Assembly (NCBI GenBank): GCA_036971615.1
Contig: JAYKKR010000018.1
Location: 372,001 to 436,000, forward strand
DNA length: 64,000 nucleotides
Origin: Amyloporia xantha
Lineage: Eukaryota > Basidiomycota > Agaricomycetes > Polyporales > Adustoporiaceae
Reading direction: 5' to 3'
In this document: positions 43,854-54,513 of the stretch, piece after piece
Numbering within the stretch: the first letter of the stretch is position 1
Layout: each line of letters begins with the position of its first letter
Notes under the pieces: generated by a model
What the model saw: only the letters and a program-made list of their open reading frames with translations
What the model was told of the DNA's origin: nothing
Databases searched by the model: none
Translations under genes and position numbers: made by a program

Positions 43854-46800
43854 AGTTCTGCTTACCTTCGTGCTTCAAGTCTCGGAATATGCATCTGCGA
43901 TCGCAATCGACGTAGGATCGGCTCTGTCGAAAAGTCAGCTACGAGACGCGAGCATGGGACATAGCTCACATAAAGCGCCATATGCTGGCGAAAGTTGTAA
44001 AATGCGTGGCGGCTGCGTGGGGTACGATATCAACTGGATGCTCAGCAGAGGATACGAAACACTCACTGCACTTCTGTGCACTTCATCGGGAGTGGGAGTT
44101 GTTACGTGAATGTCGTTGAGGAGAGTAGCGTGGGGGAGAGGAGGATAGAGATACCTGTGAAGATGGGACTCACCAGGACAGCGATCCACAATTTATACCG
44201 AAAAGCTGGAGTCCATGGGGGCGTATAGGAGAGGAAAGATGGGTTCACTTGCCTGCCGCATAGCCCACAAATACACGATGAGGCTGAGCCATACTGTACC
44301 CGAGAGATTAGTCCGAGCAAGCACAGGCGAGCCGTAGGAAGTCGGAGTGGTTAAACAAACTGCGCAATCTGACCTCGAAGAGGCAAGAGAGGTGGAGAGA
44401 CAGTCAAACGGAAGCTATAGGCGGAGACTGGAGATAGTCGAGAGCACTGCACGCCGGCGAAGGAGTACGCGTCGCAGCGGCTTGGTAGGAGGGTGGGGAA
44501 TGTGGCGGCTTAGAGCAAGGGTGCGCATTATAGGCAGTGTGCACGAGAATATAAATTGGATCTTCGAGATCTAGACTCGAGAGCACTGCATACCTAGCTG
44601 TCTCCCCGTAGGCAGACCACAGATAGTAACCTTTGAGGGGTGGCGACTCTGTGCAGGACGGTCACTATATAAGATCCATCTATCAGTCGGATACAAGCCG
44701 CCCAAATTTGCCCGCGATGGTGTAAGGAATAAGCGCCCCTTAAGTGGACGTTGACTCTCAAAGCCAATCAGTTCGTCCTTCTCCGAGTCCGTGGTTTGTG
44801 CATGCTCTATAGGACGTCTGACTTCCGGCTGCTATGCTGCATGGAGCTAATGGAATATCATACGACTTACGCTCTAGTATACTATCTGGTGACGTGTCTG
44901 GCCGGCGAATGCTGATGCGAGAAATGCTGTACGCATAGCATTCGAGCATAGTCATGTCACTCCGCTCCTAATACACCTATGATATCCTGACATGCTATTG
45001 AGGCTGCGCTGGTTTACTCCGTCTGTAGAATGTGGTATTGCCAGACCGAAGCCTTTCCCGGAGCGTAGCTCGCTTACACGTTTTCCCCGCTCGAGCGAGC
45101 TTGCCTAAATAACAGTCTATCCTAGTGGGGTCATCCGAAATTCTCTGCGGACAGTATCCTCAGTTTTACAAAATCATCTCGCTCACCGAAAGGATGGCCT
45201 TTCGTCCGCCCAGTCTCACCTCGAAGCCCTCTCATAAAGTTGGTGACCCTACTGCCAGCGGTTGCTCCTTACCGCCCTTCATCGCATCGTGGCACACGAG
45301 ACACTGTTTCGTGACTTGAAGCTGGGACAATAGACGTTTGTGAGCTAACCTCGTTATCTGGCACTGGACAGAGATCTATGAGTTGCTAGGTCATTCCCGG
45401 CGGTGCTTTCAGACTCGACTCTCACCAGGCTGGCTGCGGGTACTACCTTCGACCAAGGTCATGTTGCTCGATATATAGTAATTATCTCGGCTCCTTGTTA
45501 TGATCCACACATCTCATGTGGACCCGTATTTCTCAGAAGTTTTCTTCACTTCCATAACTTCGTCCTGTGAAACAGTGAAAGCATGGTGACAGGCGCTACT
45601 TCACATTGTAGAGAATACTTTGGCAGCCCACCCTGCATCTCTCGGCTGCTCCCTATCCTTGGACAATGAAATACGCCGAAATTCACCGTGGCGTCAAATC
45701 TGACGAAGTGCGTCTAGCGCAAGTTCTGCAAGATTCATGACACAGACACGGCGCATGGTGTTCGAATATCTTCGAAGAATACATGCCGGTTTATGGAGGG
45801 TTCGTGCGTCAGGAGCCCGTTGAATCGTTAGAAAGTTCCGCGTAGCCGTTTGGGTCCTCGGCCCTTAATGCCCGGCGTTGCGGGCTCTCAGTAGACCACG
45901 GATACTTGCGATTCACCACCATCAGATTTCGATTCTGATCTTTGTGTGCCTACTGAGCGTCAGGAACTTTCCAGGCTCGATACAATGTCTCTCACCGAGG
46001 TAAAGGCACCCCTACTAATTCCTGATCCGCCCCGTCGTCTGACTCGTGTGTGGAATTCAGAAGCGATCACCAAGTGTATTCGGCCATTCATCAGGGCGCT
46101 AACTGCGAGGCAATCTGCGAGATGCCAGTCTTCGGGTCCCTGGGCGCAGATGAGCATGCCTTCGACGCTACGTCCGAGATGTTTTAGATCTGATAATTCA
46201 TTACCTTGCAGCGAGGATATTTCAATACCATGACATCTGCTTCCATATGATCTGTTCCTAGGCGCGAGTAGACAGAAGATCAGAGTTCTACCATTATCAG
46301 TCAAACCGTCTTGTTTCATGGTCGATGTCATAAGCAGGTGTCAAGGGAGTGACGCTGGATTACCCTGTGGCTCAGGAATCGGAGGCCATTTGCTCGTACC
46401 TCATCAATTGCGACAGCGGTCCACCTTAGCGAGGAATCAATCGCGCCGCTGCTTCTGAGATACCCAGCGCCGACCTCAACGTCTGTTCCCAGCTGGTGGA
46501 CAGGTCACTTCCCTGTGAGTGCTAGCTAAAGGCGATAATGAGTATTGATTTTGCAGGATATAGATGAATACCATGCCTCAGAGACATGCACGACGGGTGT
46601 GCATTAACCGCACGATGGCCCAATGTCGTCTTAGCTGAGGCGCCGCATCATTCAGCCTTCAGTGGTCGAGTGAGCGCGTAAGGAAATCTCTGTGCTCAGG
46701 TTCTCGGAGTGGCTAGCACCAAGGCTCTCTATCTCGGAGACGGTTTGCTCCGGTATGCCATGAGTTGTTCATGAGTTCTTTCCTTGTTTTAGTTGACACC

Positions 46801-46960
46801 GCGGAATGTGTCGATTCGGCCGGGGTGCGGTGACAAAAGAAGCCAGGGAAGATAGATGCCCTAACCTCTAATAGCTAAAACGCGATCAAGTGCCACAATT
46901 ATTTACTTTATCAGCCACAGACACACACGTCTTTTCTCGCCCAATATATGGATGACTACC
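43854..46960. other. Intergenic, about 3.1 kb, no gene recognised
   Basis: Short frames only. A minus-strand frame at 44102-44320 has a hydrophobic stretch (LWIAVLVSPIFTGISILLSP) that could be an exon of a membrane protein, but no partner exons were identified. The rest, including 44600-46960, shows neither repeats nor coding signal that I can support. Confidence 0.4.
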
Positions 46961-47582
46961 TCATTGCTCACGGAAGTCTGGACTCTTTGACTGGACGGCA
47001 TCTTTGACTCTCGTAGGGCGGTCCACGTTCTTGAACCCAACTATCGCTGAGAACCTCAGTCCGCCGGCCCTTAGCAGCTTCTCGAGCCTTCTACCTTTAT
47101 CGTCATCTGTGTCTCCTAGCGAGTGCCGACGGTGGAGTGTTAGAAGCGCCGTCACTCTTCGGCATCTTCAGCTCATTCAAGACAGGATTTGTAGTCTTCC
47201 GGAGCAACGCAAGGAAGCGACTTGTCAATATGACATTCTGAAGGAAGTTCCGCATTATGCACAGTGAAATGAAAAGTTCCACAGGCATGAAAAAACCCAG
47301 CGACTAATGAAATGGCCGCGGCAATCACCTCAAAAGGTGGATTCATACGTTGACGCTCCACTCACCTCCCGGACTGCTTCAGCCATAAGTATGCCTTTTC
47401 AAGGTGCGTCTTGCTTTGTGCTTCGTGAAAGACTGACTCCCAATGATTTCACAATAGAGAGGCTGAGTCATATACAGAGATAATAAGAATACAATGTTAC
47501 ACAACAGCAGAACGACAACGAGGATATACCAAAGATACACGTCCGAAGCATAGTACACGTAAATCACTGACGATTTCGTCAT
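46961..47582 (-). pseudogene. Possible small membrane-protein gene, probably broken
   Basis: The first minus-strand exon would give VYLWYILVVVLLLCNIVFLL, a hydrophobic helix. Two further segments read NVILTSRFLALLRKTTNPVL followed by NELKMPKSDG, and then DTDDDKGRRLEKLLRAGG. The last two are in different frames with no room for an intron, so there is a one-base shift near 47115. The charged C-terminal pattern after a membrane region resembles lineage-specific basidiomycete membrane proteins, but I cannot name the family. It could be a decayed gene or a sequencing error. Confidence 0.3.
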
Positions 47583-47605
47583 GACTACAATCCCTCAGCA
47601 AAACC

Positions 47606-48027
47606 TAAGATAGGCCCAAGTCATTCTCGACTACTTCACGTGACCTGTGGCTGTCACGCTTACACCAGTTTGGCAGAGAGAAAGTACGAAAGAATCAAAA
47701 TGTGAAGTCAAAGGACATTAAATAAAATTCGGGTACCATCAGACTGGGTGGAAATGTGTTCCCTAAAGATTGATGGTGACCGAATTGCGAATAAGGGCCT
47801 CCATCCAACGCAATAGGATCGCGAGCTGTCCGACCTTGCTGCTTATGTAAGCTGCATATATGAGAATAAGCCCTTTGTTGCGACTCAAAATCAGCTTTTT
47901 ACCACCATAACTACTGCATAACTACCCGTTATCATGTAAATAGGCACGAGACAAATAGTTATCTGGGCCATGCACGTGATTGTCACATCGTGACCATAGT
48001 AGTCGAGAATGACTTGGGCCTATCTTA
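47606..48027. mobile_element. MITE, 418 bases, 28-base perfect TIRs, TA target duplication
   Basis: AGATAGGCCCAAGTCATTCT is the start of the left terminal repeat (47608-47635); the right end 47998-48025 is its perfect reverse complement over 28 bases. Directly outside, both ends are TA (47606-47607 and 48026-48027), the target duplication typical of Tc1/mariner-type elements. The interior has no coding capacity. Secondary inverted strings (CACGTGA, GTCACG) lie just inside the repeats. Confidence 0.88.
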
Positions 48028-48460
48028 TATAATTCATCCACATACTAGCAGAAGCCGGACTCGTGGACTCTGAATCGAGACAAAAAATCAATATCTTCAA
48101 CTCTGTTTTAGCGTCATATTCAATCTTAGGCAAGCGTCGCAAAATCCAAGCAAACGGAACTGGACGAACAGTCCACTGGCCTACCACGGGTTGAATTCCT
48201 CTACGATGCAATGAGAATGAGCTCTTGAGCAAATAGAGGGACATATGGGCATGCAAGACACTTCTCATGAGTTGATTCTTAGTGTTAAACTCCCGCAGCT
48301 GTCGTATGTTAGCCTCCCGTATTTCGTCTAATCTAACCTGCACCTGGGCAAAAAAGGTAAACCTGTCCATACTTGCGGACTCGCGTTCGTAATCTGGGGC
48401 AGTAGAGATTCCCCAAATATGCCTGAGCGCTGGAAAAATAGCAAATAGACCTCTGGCCAT
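48020..48460 (-). CDS. Hypothetical protein, unassigned
   Basis: Open frame of 146 residues from ATG at 48460 (MARGLFAIFPALRHIWG). It contains a charged helical run, VQVRLDEIREANIRQLREF, that could be a short coiled coil. I do not recognise it. Its stop codon falls inside the end of the adjacent MITE, so the frame may have been truncated by that insertion or may be chance. Confidence 0.3.
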   Translation of the reverse strand: MARGLFAIFPALRHIWGISTAPDYERESASMDRFTFFAQVQVRLDEIREANIRQLREFNTKNQLMRSVLHAHMSLYLLKSSFSLHRRGIQPVVGQWTVRPVPFAWILRRLPKIEYDAKTELKILIFCLDSESTSPASASMWMNYIR

Positions 48461-49069
48461 CGTTTCTGGCTCGTTGTAAGGAATGGGTATGCGCTACCCT
48501 ATGAACGGACGGTAGGGCAGGACGAGACAGCAGAACGGAGGAGATGCGATCACGCGGGACAAAGGAGCTCGGCGGAAGCAAGCATGGCATTCGAACGGAA
48601 TGACTACAGGACGGAACGCTAATCTACAGTCGACAAGTCGATGGGAGCGTCGGGCCCTTCCCCGCCGACGTCAGAGAACGAGCAGTGGCGCGGGGGACGA
48701 TAAATAGTCTCCCGGTGGTAACGGAAATCCTCCTCCGCAGGGGTACGGGCCCGCAAGGGACCTCCCTCCCGACGTCCTCCCCTCCCTCCCACTGGCAGAG
48801 CATGAGCGGCAACACGGATCGAGTGCTCTAGGTCTTCGAACGCCCGCGGTGTTAAGTCAGAAAATGTTTCTGCCGCGGTTCACCGGATACGTCAACAGTA
48901 TCGGGCTATCACGGTCGTTCGTGTGAGGAGATGGGTATGATCAATTAGGGATACGACTTTGTATGAATAGCAATCTGTGGGATCGATCCACTCGACTGGC
49001 TGGATGTGTGATGTAACTGGACTGGACTATACTGGGTTGTGGACTGTGACTTGTGGATACGTGACTTGG
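48461..49069. other. Spacer, no gene seen
   Basis: No coding exon recognised. It may include the outer part of the degraded 3' end of the Ty3/gypsy element. Confidence 0.35.
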
Positions 49070-49355
49070 ACTAGAGTTCCGTGTGAACAATAGTCAAAGC
49101 TGGACTTGACTGCTTGACGTGGGCTGGCTGACTTGGGCTAAAGTTCCGTGTGAACAATAACCAAACTGGACTTGTGACGTGACTGATGATAACGAAGGCG
49201 AGTTCCGCGATGAACAAGGCCTATGACTGGGCTGGACGTGACGTGACTGACGACGATGAAGGCAAGTTCCTGCGATGAACAAGGCCTATGACTGGGCTGG
49301 ACGTGACGTGACTGACAACGATGAAGGCGAGTTCCGCGATGAACAAGGCCTATAA
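49070..49355. repeat. Tandem repeat, about 60-66-base unit, five copies
   Basis: Units begin with AGTTCCGxGxTGAACAA at about 49075, 49143, 49202, 49265 and 49330 and continue into a CTGGACGTGACGTGACTGA-type sequence. The last three are nearly identical; the first two are more diverged. It lies downstream of the integrase reading frame, in the 3' non-coding region or terminal repeat of the retroelement. Confidence 0.8.
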
Positions 49356-50275
49356 TACTTCTGAGGATGACAACAGGCTATAGAAGCACTGATGAGACCC
49401 TAGGTGACTGCCTATAGGGAAAGATAGATTCGATCCCTAGTGAAGGTTAGTCTTCAGGCTTTGGGCAACGTTTATGCCCTTGGCACTGATGCTGATGACG
49501 GCGAGGGTACTGATACGACGATGACGACAATAATGACAATGATGAACAGCTGGTGGACGCAATGACAAGAGATACACTGATTGCTCAGCGGACTGCCTAT
49601 GAAGTAAGAAGAACTCTATACTTTAGTGAGGGAAAAGGTAGTGAAGTATTGTACATGCAGCAGGTCTTATATACTAATCTGAGAGTCTGCTGACTAAGCA
49701 TTACTAAGCATCTCATTTCCTTTCTGTCTCTCTCCCTGCTCCGTCATCCAAACAGTCATCTGGCCATCCATTGGCATAAATGCCTCGCTTGGTAAGGGTC
49801 TGTGGAGTATCCAATAGCAGAATTCTCTCACTATAGCCTAGGCCCTTCTCCTTAGTCATGCACCTCCAGACTTTGGCTAGATCAGCCCGTTTGATGGCCG
49901 GGTATGAGCTCTGGGTGTTTCCTCTCTGCAATTGAGGTCACATGATGACCTTCCTAAATAGGCTATTATCCCGCCATCACCTGAGCATTATCTCTGTGCT
50001 CATTCTGATTCTGTAGGCTTGTGTAGCCTGAACCAAGGCTTGGAAAAATATGGGATAAATGAGAAAAATTCTGAATGATCCATTGGTATGCCTGGGATGA
50101 TCTGCTGCAGAGATAGCTGGAGTGATTGAGGGAATAATGATGCATTTTATCCATGTCCACGAGCCAAACACTTTTGGCGCGTGACATCTGGACGACACAA
50201 GAAATAGCAACTGTCCCCAGTTGCCACCTCTGGGGAAGAAGGGGTTTTGGGATGAAGATGCCTTGTCCTCTCCTC

Positions 50276-52009
50276 CTAATCTTCTTCTGAACTGGATTCA
50301 GATGGAGAATCCAAGTCAGAGTCAGATGACTTGAATGAGCTTTCTGAATACTTCTCCACAGGCTCATCAGATTCCATGCCTTCGTCATCTCTGTCCTCAT
50401 GCTCTACTTCATCATCGCTTTCTTCATCCAGTCTGAGGTTTGCCACTTCATCTCGAGAGACATAGGGTAGCAGCCGGAAGGCAGCAACTCCCTGTCGCCA
50501 TACAGCACCATCTAGCTCAGCAAGAGCGTATGATCCACCTTTGGTACGACGAATCACCTGGAAAGGCCCAAGATAGCGGGGTCTGTGCTTCCTATCTGCA
50601 CTCTTCTCCACACTGCTGTTTCGTACCAGCACAAGGTCTCCTGGATCATAGATGTGGCGATGCATCCTCTTCTCGTATCTCCTTTCAAAGACTTCCTTTG
50701 AGTGTAAGCGAGACTTCTTTAATGCGGATGCTGCGCGGGCTATGTCTGCAGGCTTCTTTAGCAACTGACAAATGCGTAATGCAAGCAAATCGCTTGTGGA
50801 CATTCCTGCCCGGAAGTTCTCCACCATAAATGATGCCTCGAGGAGATCGAAAGGAAGGACTGGATGAACACCGTAAAGGAGATAGTAGGCTGAATATCCT
50901 GTGACCTGGCTAACTGTGATGCGATCTGTGAAGAAAGCATGATGAACATAATTTGGCCATTGGTCCCATTTGCCCTCACAGGTCTTCATGATGGATTCAC
51001 GTATAATGAAATGTCCTCGCTCAACTACACCATTGGCTTTGGAATTGTAGCTCGAGATCATGATCTGTGGGATATGGTGCCTGCGCATGAGCTCTTGGAA
51101 TGCCTCCTTGAATTCTCCTCCATTGTCTGTCACAACTTCTCCTACCGCTCCATATCTGCAGAGAATCTGTTCAAAGAAGAAATCTGCCACACTCTTGGCT
51201 GTCTTCTTCCGGAGGGACTTTCCTTCACTGGCTCGTGAAAGGTCGTCTCTAGCTGCTATGATGTACTTGAAACCTTTGGCTTTTGGCATCTCCATAATGT
51301 CAAGATAGATCTTGGTGAAGATTGTCGAAGGTGCAGAAATGATAATGGGGACCTCGACCTTGCGTGTGCTTCGTACTTGGCATTCATGGCACGATCGCAC
51401 ATGATGTCGAACATCATTCCACAGGTTTGGCCAGTAGAATCGCTCTTTGATAGTCTGCATTACTGCCTGCTCTCCTCGATGCCCAAGTCCTTCATGGGCT
51501 CCCACTAGGATTTCCAATCTTCTTCTCGCCTCCAATATAACTCTCTTGGGAGGTAGATTGCCATTCCGCCTGTACATCTTTCCTCCTCTCACCAGATATC
51601 GACTGGCCTTGCGAATGAACCTGCGACGTGCTTGGATAGAATCAAATTCTGGAGTCTCCAGAGTCTGCAGGAAATGCATGTAGTCTCGAAGGGCCTGATC
51701 TTGCTTCGAATCGGTAGATATCATTACCTCAGCGTTAATGCTGGCAAGGCCTGCAAAATAGCTCGAGACATCCTGATATGGCAGGTTCCGATGCCGGTCC
51801 TTGATCTCAGTGTAAAGGGCAATATCATCCAACCAACTGTCATCTTCCTCTTCTAGTTCTTCTTCCTCTTCCCGTTCTCTTCTTGAAAGTGCATCTGGTC
51901 CTCTGTGCTTCTCTGCAGGAACATGGATCAGGGTAAAGTGGAACATGAGTACACCCTGGATCCATTGATTAATTGCTGCATTAGGCTGAAGATCTGGCTC
52001 ATTGAGCAT
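50276..52009 (-). CDS. Ty3/gypsy integrase region, 577 residues
   Basis: The N-terminus has the end of RNase H (VLMFHFTLIHVPAEKHRGPD then ALSRRE), then an acidic linker. The zinc-binding HHCC domain is HEGLGHRGEQAVMQ to SCHECQ. The catalytic core has YLDIMEMP (Asp), VVTDNGGEF (Asp) and SKANGVVERGH (Glu). The C-terminal GPY/F-like module is RPRYLGPFQVIRRTKGGSYA, followed by an acidic Ser/Glu/Asp-rich tail. All catalytic residues are present. The frame overlaps the upstream RT frame and is out of phase with it, so expression as a polyprotein would need a frameshift, or the element is dead. Confidence 0.88.
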   Translation of the reverse strand: MLNEPDLQPNAAINQWIQGVLMFHFTLIHVPAEKHRGPDALSRREREEEEELEEEDDSWLDDIALYTEIKDRHRNLPYQDVSSYFAGLASINAEVMISTDSKQDQALRDYMHFLQTLETPEFDSIQARRRFIRKASRYLVRGGKMYRRNGNLPPKRVILEARRRLEILVGAHEGLGHRGEQAVMQTIKERFYWPNLWNDVRHHVRSCHECQVRSTRKVEVPIIISAPSTIFTKIYLDIMEMPKAKGFKYIIAARDDLSRASEGKSLRKKTAKSVADFFFEQILCRYGAVGEVVTDNGGEFKEAFQELMRRHHIPQIMISSYNSKANGVVERGHFIIRESIMKTCEGKWDQWPNYVHHAFFTDRITVSQVTGYSAYYLLYGVHPVLPFDLLEASFMVENFRAGMSTSDLLALRICQLLKKPADIARAASALKKSRLHSKEVFERRYEKRMHRHIYDPGDLVLVRNSSVEKSADRKHRPRYLGPFQVIRRTKGGSYALAELDGAVWRQGVAAFRLLPYVSRDEVANLRLDEESDDEVEHEDRDDEGMESDEPVEKYSESSFKSSDSDLDSPSESSSEED

Positions 52010-54513
52010 GCCTTTGATATACTTGGCATCATCACTTCAACCTGTAGATTCTGGACCCCGATGAGGTAGAGTCGATAGGCACGAAGGGCTCGATAGAGTC
52101 CATACAACTCCAACTTTGGCTGGGAATACCTTGCTTCTCTTTCATCCATCAGTATTGATCCATAGCGAGCTGGCCTCTTCTTCTTCTGGTCATCATACTG
52201 GGATAGAATAAAACCAACTGCAATCTTGCTGGAGTCGACTGATAGAACTACTGGGTTCGGTGATTGATAGTCAATGGGGCGAAGAGCAGGAGCAGAGGTT
52301 ATTGCTCGCTTTAGTGCATCAAATGCTTGCTGCCTTCGCTCATCCCATACAAACTCGGTTTCTCGATGGAGCAGTTCGGAAAGTGGTCTCCCAAGCTTGG
52401 AGTAATTGTGAATCCAAATGCGAACAGTTCCGCACAGTCCCATGAATGCTCGAACATCATGGACTGTCTTCAACACTGGCCAATTAAGAATCTTCTCTAT
52501 CTTGTTTGGCTCCGGCAGACGTCCTTCTGGTGTGCACTTCTGTCCTACAATGATGACTTCCTGCCTCCCCAGCTGTGCTTTGTTTGGGGCAAAGGTTCCA
52601 CCTGCATGGCCAACTCGGTGCATGATTCTATGAACATCCCGAGCATGTTCCCAAATGAATCGCCTGATGCCTGGATTCTCCTTCAACACCTCTGGTCTTC
52701 CATCTGCATCTGGATATTCTGTACTTGGTCCTTTGATGGGTAGGTCATCAATAAAGATGTTTGCGTATTCGGGTATTTCGTCCTGAAGGATGAAAACCAT
52801 ACACTTTTGGAATTCTGCTGGAGAATTGGTAAAACCCATGGGCAATGATGTGATGCGTAGTAGACCAAGTGGACTCTGGAATGATGTCATGTCCCTGCTC
52901 ATCGGATGGACTTTGCGAGCATCAAATCCCCAGAATAAGTCAAAGACTGAATAGCACTTCCGTCCTGCAAATGGTTCCACAAAGTCATCGAGCTGAGGTG
53001 GGAGACCTGCATCTCGAATGGTTACCCGATTTAACGGCTGGAGGTCATGTACAATCCGCAACTTTCCATTCTTCTTCATCACGCAAAACCATCGCGAGCG
53101 GTATGACGATTGGCTTGGTTCATAGACTCCTGCCGCAATCTTTTCCTTCAATAGTGCAATCACCTTTTCCTTGATTCCTGGAGGAATGGGAATGTTAACA
53201 AACTCCCAAGGTTCATGCGGGACTACCGGAATTATGTATGGAGTGAAGTAGTCTTCCCGAAAAGTCCCCCGGTGGCTTTCTTCAAAGGCTAGTGTGTTCT
53301 CATTGAGCAGAAGGATGTGCCTGAATAGCTTCTCCTCCTCGGTCCACAGAAATCCATCCGAATTTATGTTCATCTCTTCTAGACGCTCCTCGGTTAGTCG
53401 TTTACCAGGCACAAAGTCAGGTGGATGTGGAGTGAGAGTTGGCAATGTTAGTAATGGATCCTCGGGGAATCGCCTCTCCACTCTAGCATCCTCTGGGAAT
53501 ACTCCTGGCACTGGTTTGACACGTCGGTCAACTCTCTTGTATGCTCCATAGACCTCTGTGCCCATGCATACAAAGACTTCATCATCATCTTCTTCCATCT
53601 CGAAAGAATAGGCAAGTGGGATATGAGGTCCTTCTCCAGGATCGTCTTCATCCACATAGATGAAGTAAGAGGAGGGTCCATGCTTGTCTTCTTCAGCCAA
53701 ACCTTCTTCTTCGTCCTCAGAATCCCAATCAAACTCGTGAGGAAGTACAAAGTGTGAGGACTGCACATGCACGGGCTCATGTGACTTGTCTATGGTTAAG
53801 TCCTTCTTTGGGCACTTATCGCTCCAAAATTCCGAACTGGAGTCTGGTGACCTAGTAACAGGCCAGAGACTTAGCATCGCACATTTGGGATTTTCGTCTA
53901 TGTATTTTCTTGATTCCTCGAAGCCACGTGCTACTCGGGAAATCATCCTAGGGATATCGTACAAGTTGAAGGGTAGCGGCGTAGCGGGGACTCTAGTACC
54001 ATACGCGGCAGGAGCTGAAAGTGCGGAGGATGTATGGTACAGGTAGTAAGTAGAAATCGTGAAGAATCTGGCTTTGCTATTTTCGGTAATAGAGGATGGC
54101 GAACACATAGAGGAAGGCAGTCGGTCAAATCGCGTTACAGCGGGGACGTCAGTAGGCGTACCGTATAAGGCAGGGTGGTAGTACACGAAGTGGACGGATA
54201 GATAGAACTTGAATATGAATTCGCAAGACGCCGCGGTCATACGTACGGCACTGTATGGCGGCAAAGCATACCATATTAAGCACGTGGCTATGGCGTGATG
54301 CACATTAGACAGGCCGGTCTCTAATGTAGATTTAGTTTTTGTAAGTGGCTGGGATAGTCGAGAATAAGTGTGTTGTTGCAGCGGAGGACGTAAGTACCAG
54401 ACATACATGTTATCGCGACCTGCGCGTGGTGGGATAACAGCACAGATGTTAGACGCGGCGGGACCCAGGCGCAGGCGGAAGTCTTCCTGCCTCGCCAAAG
54501 AATCCGCGCTCAC
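51928..54513 (-). CDS. Ty3/gypsy reverse transcriptase/RNase H region
   Basis: The frame is open from about 54513 but has no ATG there (the first in-frame Met is about 36 residues in). The first 230 residues are unassigned. An acidic domain follows (FDWDSEDEEEGLAEEDKHG), then the RT domain: VYEPSQSSYRSRWFCVMKKN, KLRIVHDLQPLNRVTIRDAG, LPMGFTNSPAEFQKCM and the active site YANIFIDDLPIKG. The connection and RNase H parts include VRAFMGLCGTVRIWIHNYSK and NPVVLSVDSSKIAVGFILSQ. No zinc-knuckle gag or DTGA-type protease is visible. The correct frame is lost near 52030-52045, after YLIGVQNLQVEV, and the following 36 residues are out-of-frame sequence. Shares its clade with the orphan integrase at 57748. 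Confidence 0.87.
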   Translation of the reverse strand: MSADSLARQEDFRLRLGPAASNICAVIPPRAGRDNMYVWYLRPPLQQHTYSRLSQPLTKTKSTLETGLSNVHHAIATCLIWYALPPYSAVRMTAASCEFIFKFYLSVHFVYYHPALYGTPTDVPAVTRFDRLPSSMCSPSSITENSKARFFTISTYYLYHTSSALSAPAAYGTRVPATPLPFNLYDIPRMISRVARGFEESRKYIDENPKCAMLSLWPVTRSPDSSSEFWSDKCPKKDLTIDKSHEPVHVQSSHFVLPHEFDWDSEDEEEGLAEEDKHGPSSYFIYVDEDDPGEGPHIPLAYSFEMEEDDDEVFVCMGTEVYGAYKRVDRRVKPVPGVFPEDARVERRFPEDPLLTLPTLTPHPPDFVPGKRLTEERLEEMNINSDGFLWTEEEKLFRHILLLNENTLAFEESHRGTFREDYFTPYIIPVVPHEPWEFVNIPIPPGIKEKVIALLKEKIAAGVYEPSQSSYRSRWFCVMKKNGKLRIVHDLQPLNRVTIRDAGLPPQLDDFVEPFAGRKCYSVFDLFWGFDARKVHPMSRDMTSFQSPLGLLRITSLPMGFTNSPAEFQKCMVFILQDEIPEYANIFIDDLPIKGPSTEYPDADGRPEVLKENPGIRRFIWEHARDVHRIMHRVGHAGGTFAPNKAQLGRQEVIIVGQKCTPEGRLPEPNKIEKILNWPVLKTVHDVRAFMGLCGTVRIWIHNYSKLGRPLSELLHRETEFVWDERRQQAFDALKRAITSAPALRPIDYQSPNPVVLSVDSSKIAVGFILSQYDDQKKKRPARYGSILMDEREARYSQPKLELYGLYRALRAYRLYLIGVQNLQVEVMMPSISKACSMSQIFSLMQQLINGSRVYSCSTLP

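Larger units (their letters stand above)
49704..54513 (-). mobile_element. Ty3/gypsy LTR-retrotransposon remnant, minus strand
   Basis: Two long minus-strand frames encode reverse transcriptase/RNase H (54513-51928) and integrase (52009-50276), the Ty3/gypsy order. Downstream is a purine-rich tract (about 49745-49709, minus strand), as expected for the plus-strand primer just before a 3' LTR; after it, TATATAAG occurs at about 49670. No matching 5' LTR, primer-binding site, gag or protease could be recognised at the right-hand end, which runs into a compositionally different TCGA-rich segment. A frame change separates the two reading frames. Confidence 0.8.
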
